Part shown: piece by piece, positions 7,730 through 16,336 of the stretch
Numbering within the stretch: the first letter of the stretch is position 1
Layout of the letters: every line of letters starts with the position of its first letter
From: Bauldia sp.
Lineage (GTDB): Bacteria; Pseudomonadota; Alphaproteobacteria; Rhizobiales; Kaistiaceae
Assembly: GCA_020442065.1 (NCBI GenBank)
Contig: JAGRKZ010000014.1
Coordinates: forward strand, 1 to 64,000
DNA length: 64,000 bases
Direction of reading: 5' to 3'
Notes under the pieces: generated by a model
The model's input: the letters and a program-made list of their open reading frames with translations, nothing else
Databases searched by the model: none
What the model was told of the DNA's origin: nothing
Position numbers and translations under genes: made by a program

Positions 7730-8892
7730 CACGGCTTCACAAGGTTGTCGTTGATGTAGTCCCATTCGATCTCGTAGCCGAGGCCCGGGGCCTTTGGCAG
7801 CGTCACGTAACCGTCGGGATCGAGCTTGTCGCAGATCGACCTGAGATACGGGTGCGGCGCGTCGTAGTCGACGCCCGGCGCAAGCAGGCCCTTCTCGTAG
7901 TACTCGCTGGTGTCCTCCGACGTCGCCCCGCAGACCTGAAGATTGCCCCAGCCGGCCATGTGCATCTCGCAGCGCAGCCCGTAGGCCTCGCAGACGATCG
8001 CCGTCTTGCGCGCGCCGGTGATGCCGCCACGCACCACGTCGATCCGGCTCATGTCGGAGGCGCCGCGAAGGATCCATTCAGCGCGGGTGAAGACGCCGCC
8101 GGCCGTGATCTCCGGCGACAGGATCGGGATCGACAGCTCCCGGCAGAGGCGGACATAGCTCTCGACCCGATACTCGGGCATCGGGTGCTCGTACCAGTAG
8201 AAGCTAAGCTTCTCGAGTTCGCGGCCGACCTTTATCGCCTCTTCGAGCGTGTGATAGGTGCCCCACGGGTCGTACATCAGCACCATGTCATCGCCGACCG
8301 CCTCGCGGACGAGATGACAGGTCTCGATGTCCTCGGCGATATTCGACGGCCGCCCCGGCGATGGCGTCTCGGTCTTGGGATTCCAGAAGTAGTGCGGGTG
8401 GATCTTGTAGGCGAGATATCCCTCGGCCTTGCAGGCGAGCGCGTGCTCGGCATAGACGCGCGGCTGGCCGATATTGGGGTAGGTGCTGGCATAGGCCTTC
8501 ACGCGGTCCCGAGCGCCGCCCATCAGTTTATAGACGGGGAGGTTGGCGGCGCGGCCGGCGAGATCCCACAGCATCAGGTCAACGACCGAGGCTACGTTTT
8601 CGGAAAGGTTGGCGACCCACATCCACTTCCAGATCAGCTCGCGGTCGAACGGGTCCTGGCCGATCAGCAGCGAGCGGATGCGGCCGAGGAGCAGCGCCTG
8701 GTCGACGACGTTCAGGCCCTCCTGGTCGCCGTGCGAGCCGCCGCCGAAGTAGTAGCCCGAGATTCCCGCGTCGGTGTCGACGATCGCCACCGTCTGCATC
8801 AGCTCGGTCCTGGGTTTCGGAACGCCGTGGCCCATGTCCCAGCGGTCGGCATGTGTACGGAACGAAATAACGCGGATGTCGGTGATCTTCAC
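7729..8892 (-). CDS. Mandelate racemase/muconate lactonizing enzyme family sugar-acid dehydratase
   Basis: The 387-residue enolase-superfamily protein starts at GTG 8892 behind CGGAG. Metal ligands are Asp208 (MYDPW), Glu235 (YWYEHP) and Glu261 (SPEI). The base motif is Lys163-Ile-His165-Pro-His167, and His311 (EMHMAGWGN) sits where the acid/base His of the mandelate-racemase group lies. Such enzymes remove water from aldonic acids to give 2-keto-3-deoxy acids. The neighbours (mutarotase, DapA-like aldolase, ABC transporter) support a non-phosphorylated sugar-acid route. The KxHxH base motif differs from the common KxK, so the substrate is not assigned. Confidence 0.88.
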   Translation of the reverse strand: MKITDIRVISFRTHADRWDMGHGVPKPRTELMQTVAIVDTDAGISGYYFGGGSHGDQEGLNVVDQALLLGRIRSLLIGQDPFDRELIWKWMWVANLSENVASVVDLMLWDLAGRAANLPVYKLMGGARDRVKAYASTYPNIGQPRVYAEHALACKAEGYLAYKIHPHYFWNPKTETPSPGRPSNIAEDIETCHLVREAVGDDMVLMYDPWGTYHTLEEAIKVGRELEKLSFYWYEHPMPEYRVESYVRLCRELSIPILSPEITAGGVFTRAEWILRGASDMSRIDVVRGGITGARKTAIVCEAYGLRCEMHMAGWGNLQVCGATSEDTSEYYEKGLLAPGVDYDAPHPYLRSICDKLDPDGYVTLPKAPGLGYEIEWDYINDNLVKP

Positions 8893-8940
8893 GATGCACT
8901 CCGGGCTGCGAGGGAAACGACCTGAGGGGTTCTGGCCAAC

Positions 8941-9957
8941 CTACTCATAGGCGTCGCCCCCGCGCAGTCGGTCGAGGAGCACGGCGGCGAGCAGTAGCGC
9001 GCCTACGATGACGTTCACGTAGTAGGGGCTGATGCCGGATAGATCGAGGATGTTTGCGGCGCCGGCAATGACGAGGAATCCGAGCGCGCCGCCGACGGGC
9101 GCGCCGACCCCGCCGCGGAGGATCGAGTAGCCCCCGATCATGAGCGCCGCGTAGACTTGGAACTCAAGACCGAAGCCGAGAAGCCGCGACACCGCGCCGA
9201 GCTGTCCGACATAGAGGATCCCGCCAATCCCCGCGCCGAAGGCGGAGAGCAGCAGCGCGCCGGTGCGGACCCGCGCGACCGAAATGCCGGCGCGCGCCGC
9301 GGCGAGGGGATCCCCGCCGACGGCGCGCACATGGCGGCCCAGCCGCGTCTTGCCAACAATAAGCGCGGCAACGGCGGTTACGCAGAGCGCGATCAGGAAG
9401 ATCAGCGGCAACGACCAGGCCATCATGTTGGTGAAGGCGAAGAGACCCTCATGGAAAGCGAACAGCGATCCCGACTGGCCGAAGGCCTCGACAATCACGT
9501 AGGTGGCGCCACGAAGCCCGGTGAGCATGCCGAGGGTCGCTGCGATCGGATCGGCATTGAAGCCGACGATGGCGAGGGCGTTGATGCAGCCGAAGACGAG
9601 GCACGCCGCAAGGGTGATCGCCATAGCCGGCCAGATCTCCCAGCCATTGACGAGAAGGGCACCGATGATCGCCGCCGACACACCTGCCATTGAGCCGATC
9701 GAGAGATCGACCACGCCGGCGAGCAGGGCGAAGGCGGCGAAGGCCCCGATCAGTATCGGGATAGCCACGAACTGGCCGGCGATGGTGATGTTGCTCGCCG
9801 AAAGGAATCGCGGGCCGATGACGATCAGGCCCGCCGCGATCACGATGACGAGGGTGATCCCGATACTGCCGACCGGGCCGGTGAAGACTTCGCGAACCGG
9901 GTGGTGCGCGATGGGGGGCGGCGCGTCCTGGCGGCCCGTGGCGAGGGTATCCGTCAT
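8941..9957 (-). CDS. Ribose-type ABC transporter permease, second of operon 1
   Basis: The 338-residue membrane protein of the BPD_transp_2 (RbsC) family has about eight to ten hydrophobic segments. It carries the LLAGVVDLSIGSMAGVSAAI motif that follows the third helix in sugar permeases and the LGRHVRAVGGDPLAAARAGI coupling loop. Its start overlaps the upstream permease stop by four bases. With that permease it probably forms a heterodimeric channel for a sugar, powered by the ATPase at 12066. No unusual residues stand out. Confidence 0.9.
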   Translation of the reverse strand: MTDTLATGRQDAPPPIAHHPVREVFTGPVGSIGITLVIVIAAGLIVIGPRFLSASNITIAGQFVAIPILIGAFAAFALLAGVVDLSIGSMAGVSAAIIGALLVNGWEIWPAMAITLAACLVFGCINALAIVGFNADPIAATLGMLTGLRGATYVIVEAFGQSGSLFAFHEGLFAFTNMMAWSLPLIFLIALCVTAVAALIVGKTRLGRHVRAVGGDPLAAARAGISVARVRTGALLLSAFGAGIGGILYVGQLGAVSRLLGFGLEFQVYAALMIGGYSILRGGVGAPVGGALGFLVIAGAANILDLSGISPYYVNVIVGALLLAAVLLDRLRGGDAYE

Positions 9958-10946
9958 CGTGCCACCGACTTCTCGCGATAGCCGTCGATGGCCACGGCGA
10001 CGATCAGGATCGCGCCCTGGAAGATCGCCTGCCAGTCCGAGGTCAGTCCGAAGAAGACCAGCGCCGTCGGCACCGTCGACAGGAAGCCCACCGAGAGGAG
10101 GATCAGCCAGATGTTACCCCGCCCGCCGCCGAGTGACACTCCGGCGAGGATCGATGCCGCGATCACCGGGAGCAGGTAGACCGTGCCGCTTGCCGGGGTA
10201 AACGGCCCGCTCGAGGCGGCGAAGAGCAGTCCGGCGATCGCCGCGCAAACGCCGCTGGCGATGAAGATGGCGAACCTTGTCGCCCGGAGCGAAATGCCGC
10301 GCGCCTGCGCGGCGAAGCGGTTGCCGCCGACGGCAATGGCGTGGCGGCCGTAACGGGTGCGGGGCAGCAGGAATCCGACGACCAGCACCAGCGCCACCAT
10401 CGGCCACCAGATGTTGGGGAGGCCGAGGAACGAACTCCGGCCGAAGGCGCGGAAGGCTGAGTCGATCGGCGCTTCGGCGATGGCGAAAAGCAGGAAGAGC
10501 GCCGCGAGGCCGATGAAGTTGGTCGCAAGCGTGACGATCACTGGGTTGAGCTTGCCGTATACGATGATCAGCGCATTGAGCAGCCCCCACGCCGCGCCGA
10601 CCGACAGCGTGACGAGGATCGCGAGCACCAGGTCGAGGCCGAGCGCAAGCAGGCGCGAGGCGACCAGCGCGGTCAGGATCAGCGACGTCGGCTGGGAGAG
10701 ATCGAGGAACCCGCCACTGACTCCGACCAGCGCCTGGCCGACGGCGAGCACGCCGACGATCGACATGGTGAAGGTGATCGCGAGCACCGTCTGGTGCGAG
10801 ACGAAGTCGGGGCGGTTGATCGCCGAAATGGCGACCAGCGCCACCCACGCCAGCGCGACCACCGCGGCCGTCCCCCAGCCGTCCAGGCGGAACCTCATGC
10901 CCGGACGGCCGGCAGGAGCGGCGTGACCGATGGCGTGTTCGGCCAT
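9954..10946 (-). CDS. Ribose-type ABC transporter permease, first of operon 1
   Basis: The 330-residue integral membrane protein has the RbsC-family signature VGVSGGFLDLSQPTSLI and the coupling loop RYGRHAIAVGGNRFAAQARGI. I chose the ATG at 10946, ten bases after the binding-protein stop. The longer reading runs into that gene. About nine hydrophobic segments are visible. It is more divergent than usual (FLDLS instead of the common IDLS). It pairs with the next permease, since the two overlap by four bases. The sugar carried is not known. Confidence 0.88.
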   Translation of the reverse strand: MAEHAIGHAAPAGRPGMRFRLDGWGTAAVVALAWVALVAISAINRPDFVSHQTVLAITFTMSIVGVLAVGQALVGVSGGFLDLSQPTSLILTALVASRLLALGLDLVLAILVTLSVGAAWGLLNALIIVYGKLNPVIVTLATNFIGLAALFLLFAIAEAPIDSAFRAFGRSSFLGLPNIWWPMVALVLVVGFLLPRTRYGRHAIAVGGNRFAAQARGISLRATRFAIFIASGVCAAIAGLLFAASSGPFTPASGTVYLLPVIAASILAGVSLGGGRGNIWLILLSVGFLSTVPTALVFFGLTSDWQAIFQGAILIVAVAIDGYREKSVAR

Positions 10947-10956
10947 CTCACGACAC

Positions 10957-12021
10957 TTACTTGTTCGGGCAGAACAGCTCGTAGGCTGTGGTGCCGGGAG
11001 GTGCCTCAAGCAGAAGCTTCACGCGCTCCGGCATGTCCGGCACCTTCGCCGCCTCCTCGGCCGAGACCGGGCAGGGCTCGACACGCGAGGCGGGATCGCC
11101 CGCGGTGTCCTTCATCGGTGGTGGGTTGCCAGCGGCGATCGCATCGATCACGTCGCGGATCGCGTAAACGGCGTAGCCTTCGAGGAAGTAGAACACGCTG
11201 CCCGCGAGGTGCGGGTTTACGTTGTCGCCGGTGATGAAGGCGCCATCCTGGCCCCAGCCGATGATCTCGTCGGCTCGGCCGAGCTGCTCGGCGGCGTTGA
11301 TCGCGGCGAGCACGCCGCCGTCATTGAGACCGACCACCGCCATCTTCTTGGCGTCGGGGTGCGCGGCGAGGAGGTCACGCGCTGCGGGCAGGCCTACCGT
11401 CGCCTGACCCTGGGATTCGAACGACACCCACTTTTCGGCCGGGATGTCGGGGCAGACCTTCTTGAGTCCGTCCCGCATACCGCCGGTCCGCCACTCGTTG
11501 ACGATGCCGGCCGCGGCGCCCTCGGCAGAGATGACTAGATCGGGCTCGCAGTTCCATTTCTCCTTGATGATGTTGCCGAGCGCCTCGCCGCCAGCGAGAC
11601 CGGCCGCGAGATTGTCGATGCCGACGAAATAGAAGCCGGGCTGGGCGATGTCGTAGGTCACGACCGGGATATTGGCCGGTGCGAAGCGCTGGGCGAGCGC
11701 AGGATTAGCCGAGGGTTGGCCGTTGAACTGGATCACGGCGTCGGCGCCTTCCTGGATGAAGATGCCGGCGTTCTTAAGCGCGGTCGCGGCGTCGTCGTTG
11801 TTGCTGAGCTCGATATAGTCCCAGCCGCGCTGCTCGGCGATGGCGCGGGCAACGTCGCCTTGCGCCTTCATCCACTCGCAGCAGGGGTTGCCTCCCACCG
11901 CCATGCCGAGCTTGAACTTGTCCTGCGCGGCGGCGTCGGTGGCATAGCCCGCGCCGAGGACCGTGGTTGCCGCCGCCGCGACGGCCAGCGAACGGAACGG
12001 AGAGCGTGTCTGTCCTTCCAT
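10957..12021 (-). CDS. Periplasmic sugar-binding protein (operon 1)
   Basis: The 354-residue protein begins with a cleavable leader (hydrophobic stretch SLAVAAAATTVLGAGYA, cleavage near AAAQ at residue 34). The mature part is a type I binding fold of the Peripla_BP_4 group (KFKLGMAVGGNPCCEWMKAQGD at its start). Start 12021 is preceded by GGGAGGA. Mature cysteines occur in pairs (CC near residue 43, then C in WNCEPD, VCPDI and the C-terminal PCPVS and LFCPNK), suggesting disulfides in the periplasm. It feeds the two permeases just downstream. The ligand is unknown. Confidence 0.9.
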   Translation of the reverse strand: MEGQTRSPFRSLAVAAAATTVLGAGYATDAAAQDKFKLGMAVGGNPCCEWMKAQGDVARAIAEQRGWDYIELSNNDDAATALKNAGIFIQEGADAVIQFNGQPSANPALAQRFAPANIPVVTYDIAQPGFYFVGIDNLAAGLAGGEALGNIIKEKWNCEPDLVISAEGAAAGIVNEWRTGGMRDGLKKVCPDIPAEKWVSFESQGQATVGLPAARDLLAAHPDAKKMAVVGLNDGGVLAAINAAEQLGRADEIIGWGQDGAFITGDNVNPHLAGSVFYFLEGYAVYAIRDVIDAIAAGNPPPMKDTAGDPASRVEPCPVSAEEAAKVPDMPERVKLLLEAPPGTTAYELFCPNK

Positions 12022-12065
12022 GTTTTCCTCCCGGTTGGACTTGGTTTGTAGTTGATGCCGGCGGC

Positions 12066-12914
12066 TCACGCCGGGGTGGTGACGCGACGGGTCTCCTCTT
12101 CGGGGTCGGCGCCGATCGCGCCGGTGATCAGGCCGACGATCTCGGAGACCTGGGTGTCCTTGACGACGCGGGTAGCGACGGTGCGGCCCAGCCGCATCAC
12201 GGTGATGCGGTCGGCGATCTCCATGAGCTGCGCCATGTTGTGGCTGACGACGATGACGCTCACGTCATGCTTCCTTAGGTCTCGGATCACGTCGAGCACC
12301 TGCGCCGTCTCACGGACGCCAAGCGCCGCGGTCGGCTCGTCCAGGATGACGATCTTTCGCCCCCAAAGGATCGCACGCGCGATGGCCAGGCACTGGCGCT
12401 GCCCCCCCGACATTCCCTTAACGCTGACATTGATCGACGGAATCTTGACCGACAACGCGTCAAGTACCTCGCGCGAGCGCTTTCGCATCGCGCGGTCGTC
12501 TACGAGATTGAAAAGGCGAAGCAGCGGGGACTTCGCAAGCGGCTCCCGCCCCAAATAGACGTTTTGGTAGGCGCTCATGGTGTCGACCAGCGCAAGGTCC
12601 TGGTAGACGGTCTCGATCCCCGCCTCCATTGCGTCCTGCGCCCGCCGGATATGGATCTCGCTGCCCTCGAGCAGGATGCGGCCCGCATCAGCCTGCAGCA
12701 CACCGGACAGAATCTTGAGGAGAGTCGACTTTCCCGCGCCGTTGTCGCCGACGAGGCCGAGCACCTCATGCCGGCGAAGCGCGACCGAGGCATCCGCGAT
12801 TGCTACCACCGCGCCGAAGCGGCGCTCGACGTGCTGCGCCTCGAGCACCGGGGCATCGCCCGCGGCGGCAACCGGAGACGCTGTGACCGGCGACAGGCTT
12901 GCGGTTGGGTGCAA
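12066..12914 (-). CDS. Sugar ABC transporter ATPase, single-domain type
   Basis: The product has Walker A GDNGAGKST, signature MSGGQRQ and Walker B IVILDEPTAAL, then the switch His in VVSHN. Only one ABC domain is present, unlike the two-domain RbsA type encoded elsewhere in this window, so it probably works as a homodimer. An ATG at 12935 lies inside a palindromic operator and lacks a ribosome site. The TTG at 12914 has GGAGGTG six bases upstream and is my preferred start (282 aa). It is the first gene of the operon. The downstream binding protein begins 44 bases after its stop. Confidence 0.88.
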   Translation of the reverse strand: MHPTASLSPVTASPVAAAGDAPVLEAQHVERRFGAVVAIADASVALRRHEVLGLVGDNGAGKSTLLKILSGVLQADAGRILLEGSEIHIRRAQDAMEAGIETVYQDLALVDTMSAYQNVYLGREPLAKSPLLRLFNLVDDRAMRKRSREVLDALSVKIPSINVSVKGMSGGQRQCLAIARAILWGRKIVILDEPTAALGVRETAQVLDVIRDLRKHDVSVIVVSHNMAQLMEIADRITVMRLGRTVATRVVKDTQVSEIVGLITGAIGADPEEETRRVTTPA

Positions 12915-12928
12915 CGGACCACCTCCGT

Positions 12929-12944
12929 GTTCCATATATGGAAC
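12929..12944. promoter_or_regulatory. Perfect 16-bp palindrome, putative IclR operator
   Basis: GTTCCATATATGGAAC is a perfect inverted repeat with GTTCC/GGAAC arms and a 6-base spacer. It lies 15 bases upstream of the favoured TTG start of the ATPase gene and about 20 bases after the -10 of the proposed promoter. IclR-family operators usually carry TTCC/GGAA half-sites. Related sites occur at 29897-29914 and 39895-39912. Confidence 0.65.
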
Positions 12945-13478
12945 GTCCGTACCATGACTTGGACGGTATCAATCGAGGCGCGGCCCTGTCAATCGCGGGG
13001 TTCTCCATGACGTCGGCTTCGGGTCCAGACGCAGCCACTCAGACTGCCGACGTTAGCCTCACGCAAAATCAACGTGCATAGACAATCGGTCGGCGAAGAG
13101 GATGCCAAAAGAGCTCAATCGAGCATGTCTGATTTAACTTGGACAACAGACACTTAGACCGTCGTACCAATCTGGCCGCAGTCCACAGGTTCAGAGAATA
13201 TGGCGGAGAGAGAAGGCTTGGGACCGGATTTCCAAGCGAGGCAGTCCACAGGTCTGCACAACAAGCCCGCGGTTCCCGGGCGTTTCACCGCCGCTTCACC
13301 GAGCGGAGAACATTGAACTGGGTGTCGCTGGCGGAGGGAGAGAAACTCCCGGCGAACGTTCTCTGGCGAAATTGCGGAATTCTGAGTATTTTGGTGGCCC
13401 TGCTGCTGGTTCAAAACAGTGACACTGAACTAAGAATTCGCTCCACTAGGGATCCGGCTTGCCAGCGTTGGGAAGAAC
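12945..13478. other. Gene-free stretch with tRNA-Ser-like 3' end
   Basis: About 530 bases separate operon 1 from the next small gene. Apart from the promoter at the left edge I see no convincing coding frame. At 13313-13342 the sequence GGGTGTCGCTGGCGGAGGGAGAG reads, on the minus strand, like the last 14 bases of a bacterial tRNA-Ser (CTCTCCCTCCGCCA), but the rest of a tRNA is missing. It could be the scar of an attachment site. Confidence 0.35.
12965..12992 (-). promoter_or_regulatory. Putative sigma-70 promoter of operon 1
   Basis: On the minus strand a perfect -35 TTGACA (12992-12987) is followed after 16 bases by GATACC (12970-12965), a weak -10. The palindromic operator lies just downstream, where a bound regulator would block the start of transcription. 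The -35 is convincing and the -10 is not. Confidence 0.45.
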
Positions 13479-13922
13479 ATGACACAAAGAATCCGCCAGC
13501 GTCTGGGACGATGCCACTGCTGCAGCAATCCATTCGACAAGCTTCGCTGCGATGTCGCCGAAGTCGGCGAGCTGGCAGCTGGCCTTGGTGGACAATCCGG
13601 CATCGTTGAGTGCGATTCGCTTCTGAGCGACGTGAAGACGGCTGGTCGCGACATGCTCGTCGGTCTGCAGCAGGCCTTCGCCGCCGGCGAAGTGCCTCAG
13701 ATCGATCCAGCTTTCGAGCGGAGCGTGACGTTGTTCGGATCAGCCATTGAGCGCCTCGCCTCGACTCGGTCGGATGTCGCGGACTCAGGCGAGACGCTCG
13801 AACGGATGCAGAAAATGAAGGCCGCTCTGGAGGGCTTGGTGGAGAGTTCGCGTGAGTTCGTCGAAGAACTGGAGGCGCAGGCGCCTCAGCGCCGTCCTTA
13901 CCCCAAGGCATCCCGCGTATAG
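13479..13922 (+). CDS. Hypothetical helical protein
   Basis: A 147-residue frame starts at ATG 13479. The N-terminus carries a CHCCSNPF cysteine cluster. The rest is mostly charged helices (SAIERLASTRSDVADSGETLERMQKMKAALEGLVESSREFVEELEAQ) that could form a coiled coil. Codon use is plausible. The opposite strand in the same place gives an Arg/Ser-rich frame with no protein-like character. It stands alone between two operons and converges on the GH50-like gene. The protein is not recognised. Confidence 0.4.
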   Translation: MTQRIRQRLGRCHCCSNPFDKLRCDVAEVGELAAGLGGQSGIVECDSLLSDVKTAGRDMLVGLQQAFAAGEVPQIDPAFERSVTLFGSAIERLASTRSDVADSGETLERMQKMKAALEGLVESSREFVEELEAQAPQRRPYPKASRV

Positions 13923-13939
13923 AGGGGCTCTGTCGACGT

Positions 13940-15097
13940 TCATTTGATCAAGTCGTAGACCCCCTTGTTGAACCTGGTGAGCGGACCGGCGAAATCCTGA
14001 TAGGGTTCATCCCAAGGATCCTTGATACCCCATCCACGGCCGGTGTTCTCGACGTAGGCGCACCAATGCCAGCCAATGAACCACGGTTCCTTGACCAGAG
14101 GTGCTAGCGACTCCGCGTACTGGACGCCCCGGGCGGCCTGCGAGGCCAATCCCGTCTTGCGATTGGGATTGAGCTTGGTGGCCGTCCAGTTCCCTAGATC
14201 GGCGTTGATCACCGGCTTTCCCGTGATCTCCTGCCACTCGGCAAAGGACTTCCGCATTTTCTCGTGATCCGCGGCCGTCGCGCCGGAAAAGTACTGGATC
14301 GACAGCACGTCGACGAACGGCTTCATGGCCATCAGCGGTGGCGTGGGGATGCCCTTATTGCCGTTGTAGCGGTCCCCGAGGATCAGGTGGTTAGGGTCGT
14401 ACTGGCGGATATGCTTGGTGATGGTCTCGTAGTACTTGCTCGCGACGTCATAGAGCTTGGTGTCGTAGGCTTTGCCCGTCAGGCCGCTGAAGCCCGAGAA
14501 GAATCGGCCGCTTGCATGCGGAAACCACGAGGGGATGTCGACCAGGAAGTATCCGATGAGGTTGCGATTGTCGGCGTGATCGTAGCAGACGCTCCGCGCG
14601 AGGTATTCGCAGTAGACGTCGAAGTCGTGAGAATAGACGTCCGGAAAGGCTGGCTGGCCCTTCCAGTCCTCGATCTCGGCAACGCGGATTTGCAGGATGT
14701 AGGGCATGTCGGCGGTCTTGTAGTCCGCGGCCGACCACGGCGCGGTGGAATGTCCAAGGTCGATGGGGTCGCCAAACCAGTCGAGGGCGACGCCCCAGTC
14801 GCCGCTGACATACTCCTGCGTCCAGCCGATCGTGTTGAAGCCCCACGCTTTGAGGTCAGGGACGACGCCCTCGCGAATCCAATTGTCGCGGGTGCCGTAC
14901 TTGCGTTTCCAGATATCCCAGTTGTGGGGGTACTTGAGATTGGAGTCGTCGATGTGGTTGAGCCCGATCGTGAGCATCCCCGCTCCGTCGGGGTCGACCA
15001 GCCACCATCGGTCGCTGGTTCGCTCCACTCGAAAGAACCCGGTCCCATTCAACTTCACATCGATGTTTCCGCCGTAGCGGTCCAGCGTGGCCGGCAT
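13940..15097 (-). CDS. GH50/agarase-like TIM-barrel protein with altered active site
   Basis: The N-terminal WWLVDPDGAGMLTIGLNHID and the central NLIGYFLVDIPSW resemble beta-agarases of family GH50 and related clan GH-A enzymes. The ATG at 15097 has AAGGAGG eight bases upstream and gives 385 residues. Earlier starts lack this site. The usual acid/base Glu after GYF-xDN is not conserved here (the stretch reads L-V-Asp187-I-P), and the expected nucleophile Glu is Asp300 (PVINADLGNW). No signal peptide is seen, so it would act in the cytoplasm. It is the last gene of operon 2, after the second binding protein. It may bind or cleave a glycoside by a modified mechanism. Confidence 0.65.
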   Translation of the reverse strand: MPATLDRYGGNIDVKLNGTGFFRVERTSDRWWLVDPDGAGMLTIGLNHIDDSNLKYPHNWDIWKRKYGTRDNWIREGVVPDLKAWGFNTIGWTQEYVSGDWGVALDWFGDPIDLGHSTAPWSAADYKTADMPYILQIRVAEIEDWKGQPAFPDVYSHDFDVYCEYLARSVCYDHADNRNLIGYFLVDIPSWFPHASGRFFSGFSGLTGKAYDTKLYDVASKYYETITKHIRQYDPNHLILGDRYNGNKGIPTPPLMAMKPFVDVLSIQYFSGATAADHEKMRKSFAEWQEITGKPVINADLGNWTATKLNPNRKTGLASQAARGVQYAESLAPLVKEPWFIGWHWCAYVENTGRGWGIKDPWDEPYQDFAGPLTRFNKGVYDLIK

Positions 15098-15130
15098 TTG
15101 CTTCGCCTCCTTCGGGTCTTTCATCGGGAC

Positions 15131-15155
15131 GCCGTCAGGCACTCTGCCTGACGGC
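15131..15155 (-). other. Intercistronic hairpin after the binding-protein gene
   Basis: GCCGTCAGGCA and TGCCTGACGGC form a perfect 11-bp stem with a 3-base loop, between the binding-protein stop (15167) and the GH50-like start. There is no U-run on the minus strand, so it is more likely an mRNA 3'-end stabiliser or partial attenuator than a full terminator. Confidence 0.6.
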
Positions 15156-15166
15156 GCGGTCTCGGG

Positions 15167-16315
15167 TTACTTACAGCCGGTGTCCGCGACGCAGGCCGAC
15201 ACTAGCTCCTCCGGCGGATCCTCGTGGAAGACCTGCCGATAGGACTCGGTGAGGTTGCTCGGAAGGACGGGCACTGCCGGCAGAACGATCCACGGCGGCG
15301 GCTGGTTGCCGAGCAGCGTCTGCAGGGCGGCTTCAGCTTCCGCGACACCCTGGTCGTAAGGCTGCTGAGCCGCGATCCCCTTGATCAGGCCGCAGCTCGC
15401 GAGTTCGATGCCGGCCTCTATCCCGAGGTCGATGGTGACCACCGGCAGGTCCTTGCCCTGGGCGCGAAGGGCGCTTGCCACCTGCATCGCAGGCGCGTCC
15501 CACACCACGAAAAGCCCACTCACGTCGGGGTTGGCGGTTAGAAAGTTCGCGGCAACGTCGCCGGCCTTCGTGGTATCGACGAAATCGACCTGCTTCAGCG
15601 TCACGTCCGGCCGATTCTTCTCGAACCAGGCTCTCACCTGGCGGGTCCGCTCGTTGGTGGTGAAGAAGTCGACGCCGAAGTCCACGATCCCCACCACGCC
15701 GCCATCGGGGATGTGGGCGGCAAGGATCTGCGCCGCAACCTGGCCGTTGCCGCGATTGTCGGGAGAGATCACCGCCTGGTAGTCGTCCGGATACTTCAGC
15801 CCCTGCGGAACCTGGTGCATTAGGATCAGCTTGATGCCCGCGTCGGAGATCGTCTTGTAGGCGGCAGCAGTGGCCGTATTGTCGACGGGGATCGAAATGA
15901 TCGCCTGCGGCTTTAGCTGAATCATGTCGCCGATCTGTGCGATCTGCTTGTCCACTTGGAAGCTCGGATTGGTGACGCCGACCAACTCCGCGCCATACTT
16001 GCCGAGCGTGTCGGTGATTCCGGCGACGACCAGCTTCGACCAGTCGATGTCCATCGTCTGCATCACCACGCCGACCTTGAACTTGCCTGCCCGAGCCTGC
16101 TCGGCCTGCGCGTCGGTCAGCTTGACAGAATCGATGGTCGACGGCGCCTCGCCGAACGGACCGCTGCCGACGATGCCCGGCGGGATCAGCGACGCGACAT
16201 CGAGGGTGTTTGCGACATCGCAACCCGCGGCGTTGGCCGAGGTCAGGCTGCCAAACGAAATCAACGCGGCAGTGCCCAGCCACCGCGCCGCCCTTCCTGG
16301 TCTTCTCAAGTCCAT
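15167..16315 (-). CDS. Periplasmic sugar-binding protein, second of operon 2
   Basis: The 382-residue protein starts at ATG 16315 with AGGAGG seven bases upstream. A leader (WLGTAALISFGSLTSANAA, cleavage near residue 30) precedes a Peripla_BP_4 fold that starts FKVGVVMQTMDIDWSK. It is a clear paralogue of the proteins at 23036 and 26028, sharing QIAQIGDMI, DAIISIPV-type and PYDQG stretches. Cys32, Cys near ASCGLIKG and two Cys at the C-terminus may pair. It follows two permeases and is bracketed by hairpins, so it is probably made in larger amounts than they are. The ligand is unknown. Confidence 0.9.
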   Translation of the reverse strand: MDLRRPGRAARWLGTAALISFGSLTSANAAGCDVANTLDVASLIPPGIVGSGPFGEAPSTIDSVKLTDAQAEQARAGKFKVGVVMQTMDIDWSKLVVAGITDTLGKYGAELVGVTNPSFQVDKQIAQIGDMIQLKPQAIISIPVDNTATAAAYKTISDAGIKLILMHQVPQGLKYPDDYQAVISPDNRGNGQVAAQILAAHIPDGGVVGIVDFGVDFFTTNERTRQVRAWFEKNRPDVTLKQVDFVDTTKAGDVAANFLTANPDVSGLFVVWDAPAMQVASALRAQGKDLPVVTIDLGIEAGIELASCGLIKGIAAQQPYDQGVAEAEAALQTLLGNQPPPWIVLPAVPVLPSNLTESYRQVFHEDPPEELVSACVADTGCK

Positions 16316-16336
16316 GGTGCGTCCTCCTGGTTCTTA

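Noticed and set aside
10114-10848. Long frame on the same strand as the first permease, other phase
   Set aside because: Low complexity, His/Arg-rich, and entirely inside a gene with membrane segments and family motifs.
13411-13911. 166-residue minus-strand frame opposite the gene at 13479
   Set aside because: Arg/Ser-rich composition and no ribosome site. The plus-strand frame looks more protein-like, though even that is uncertain.
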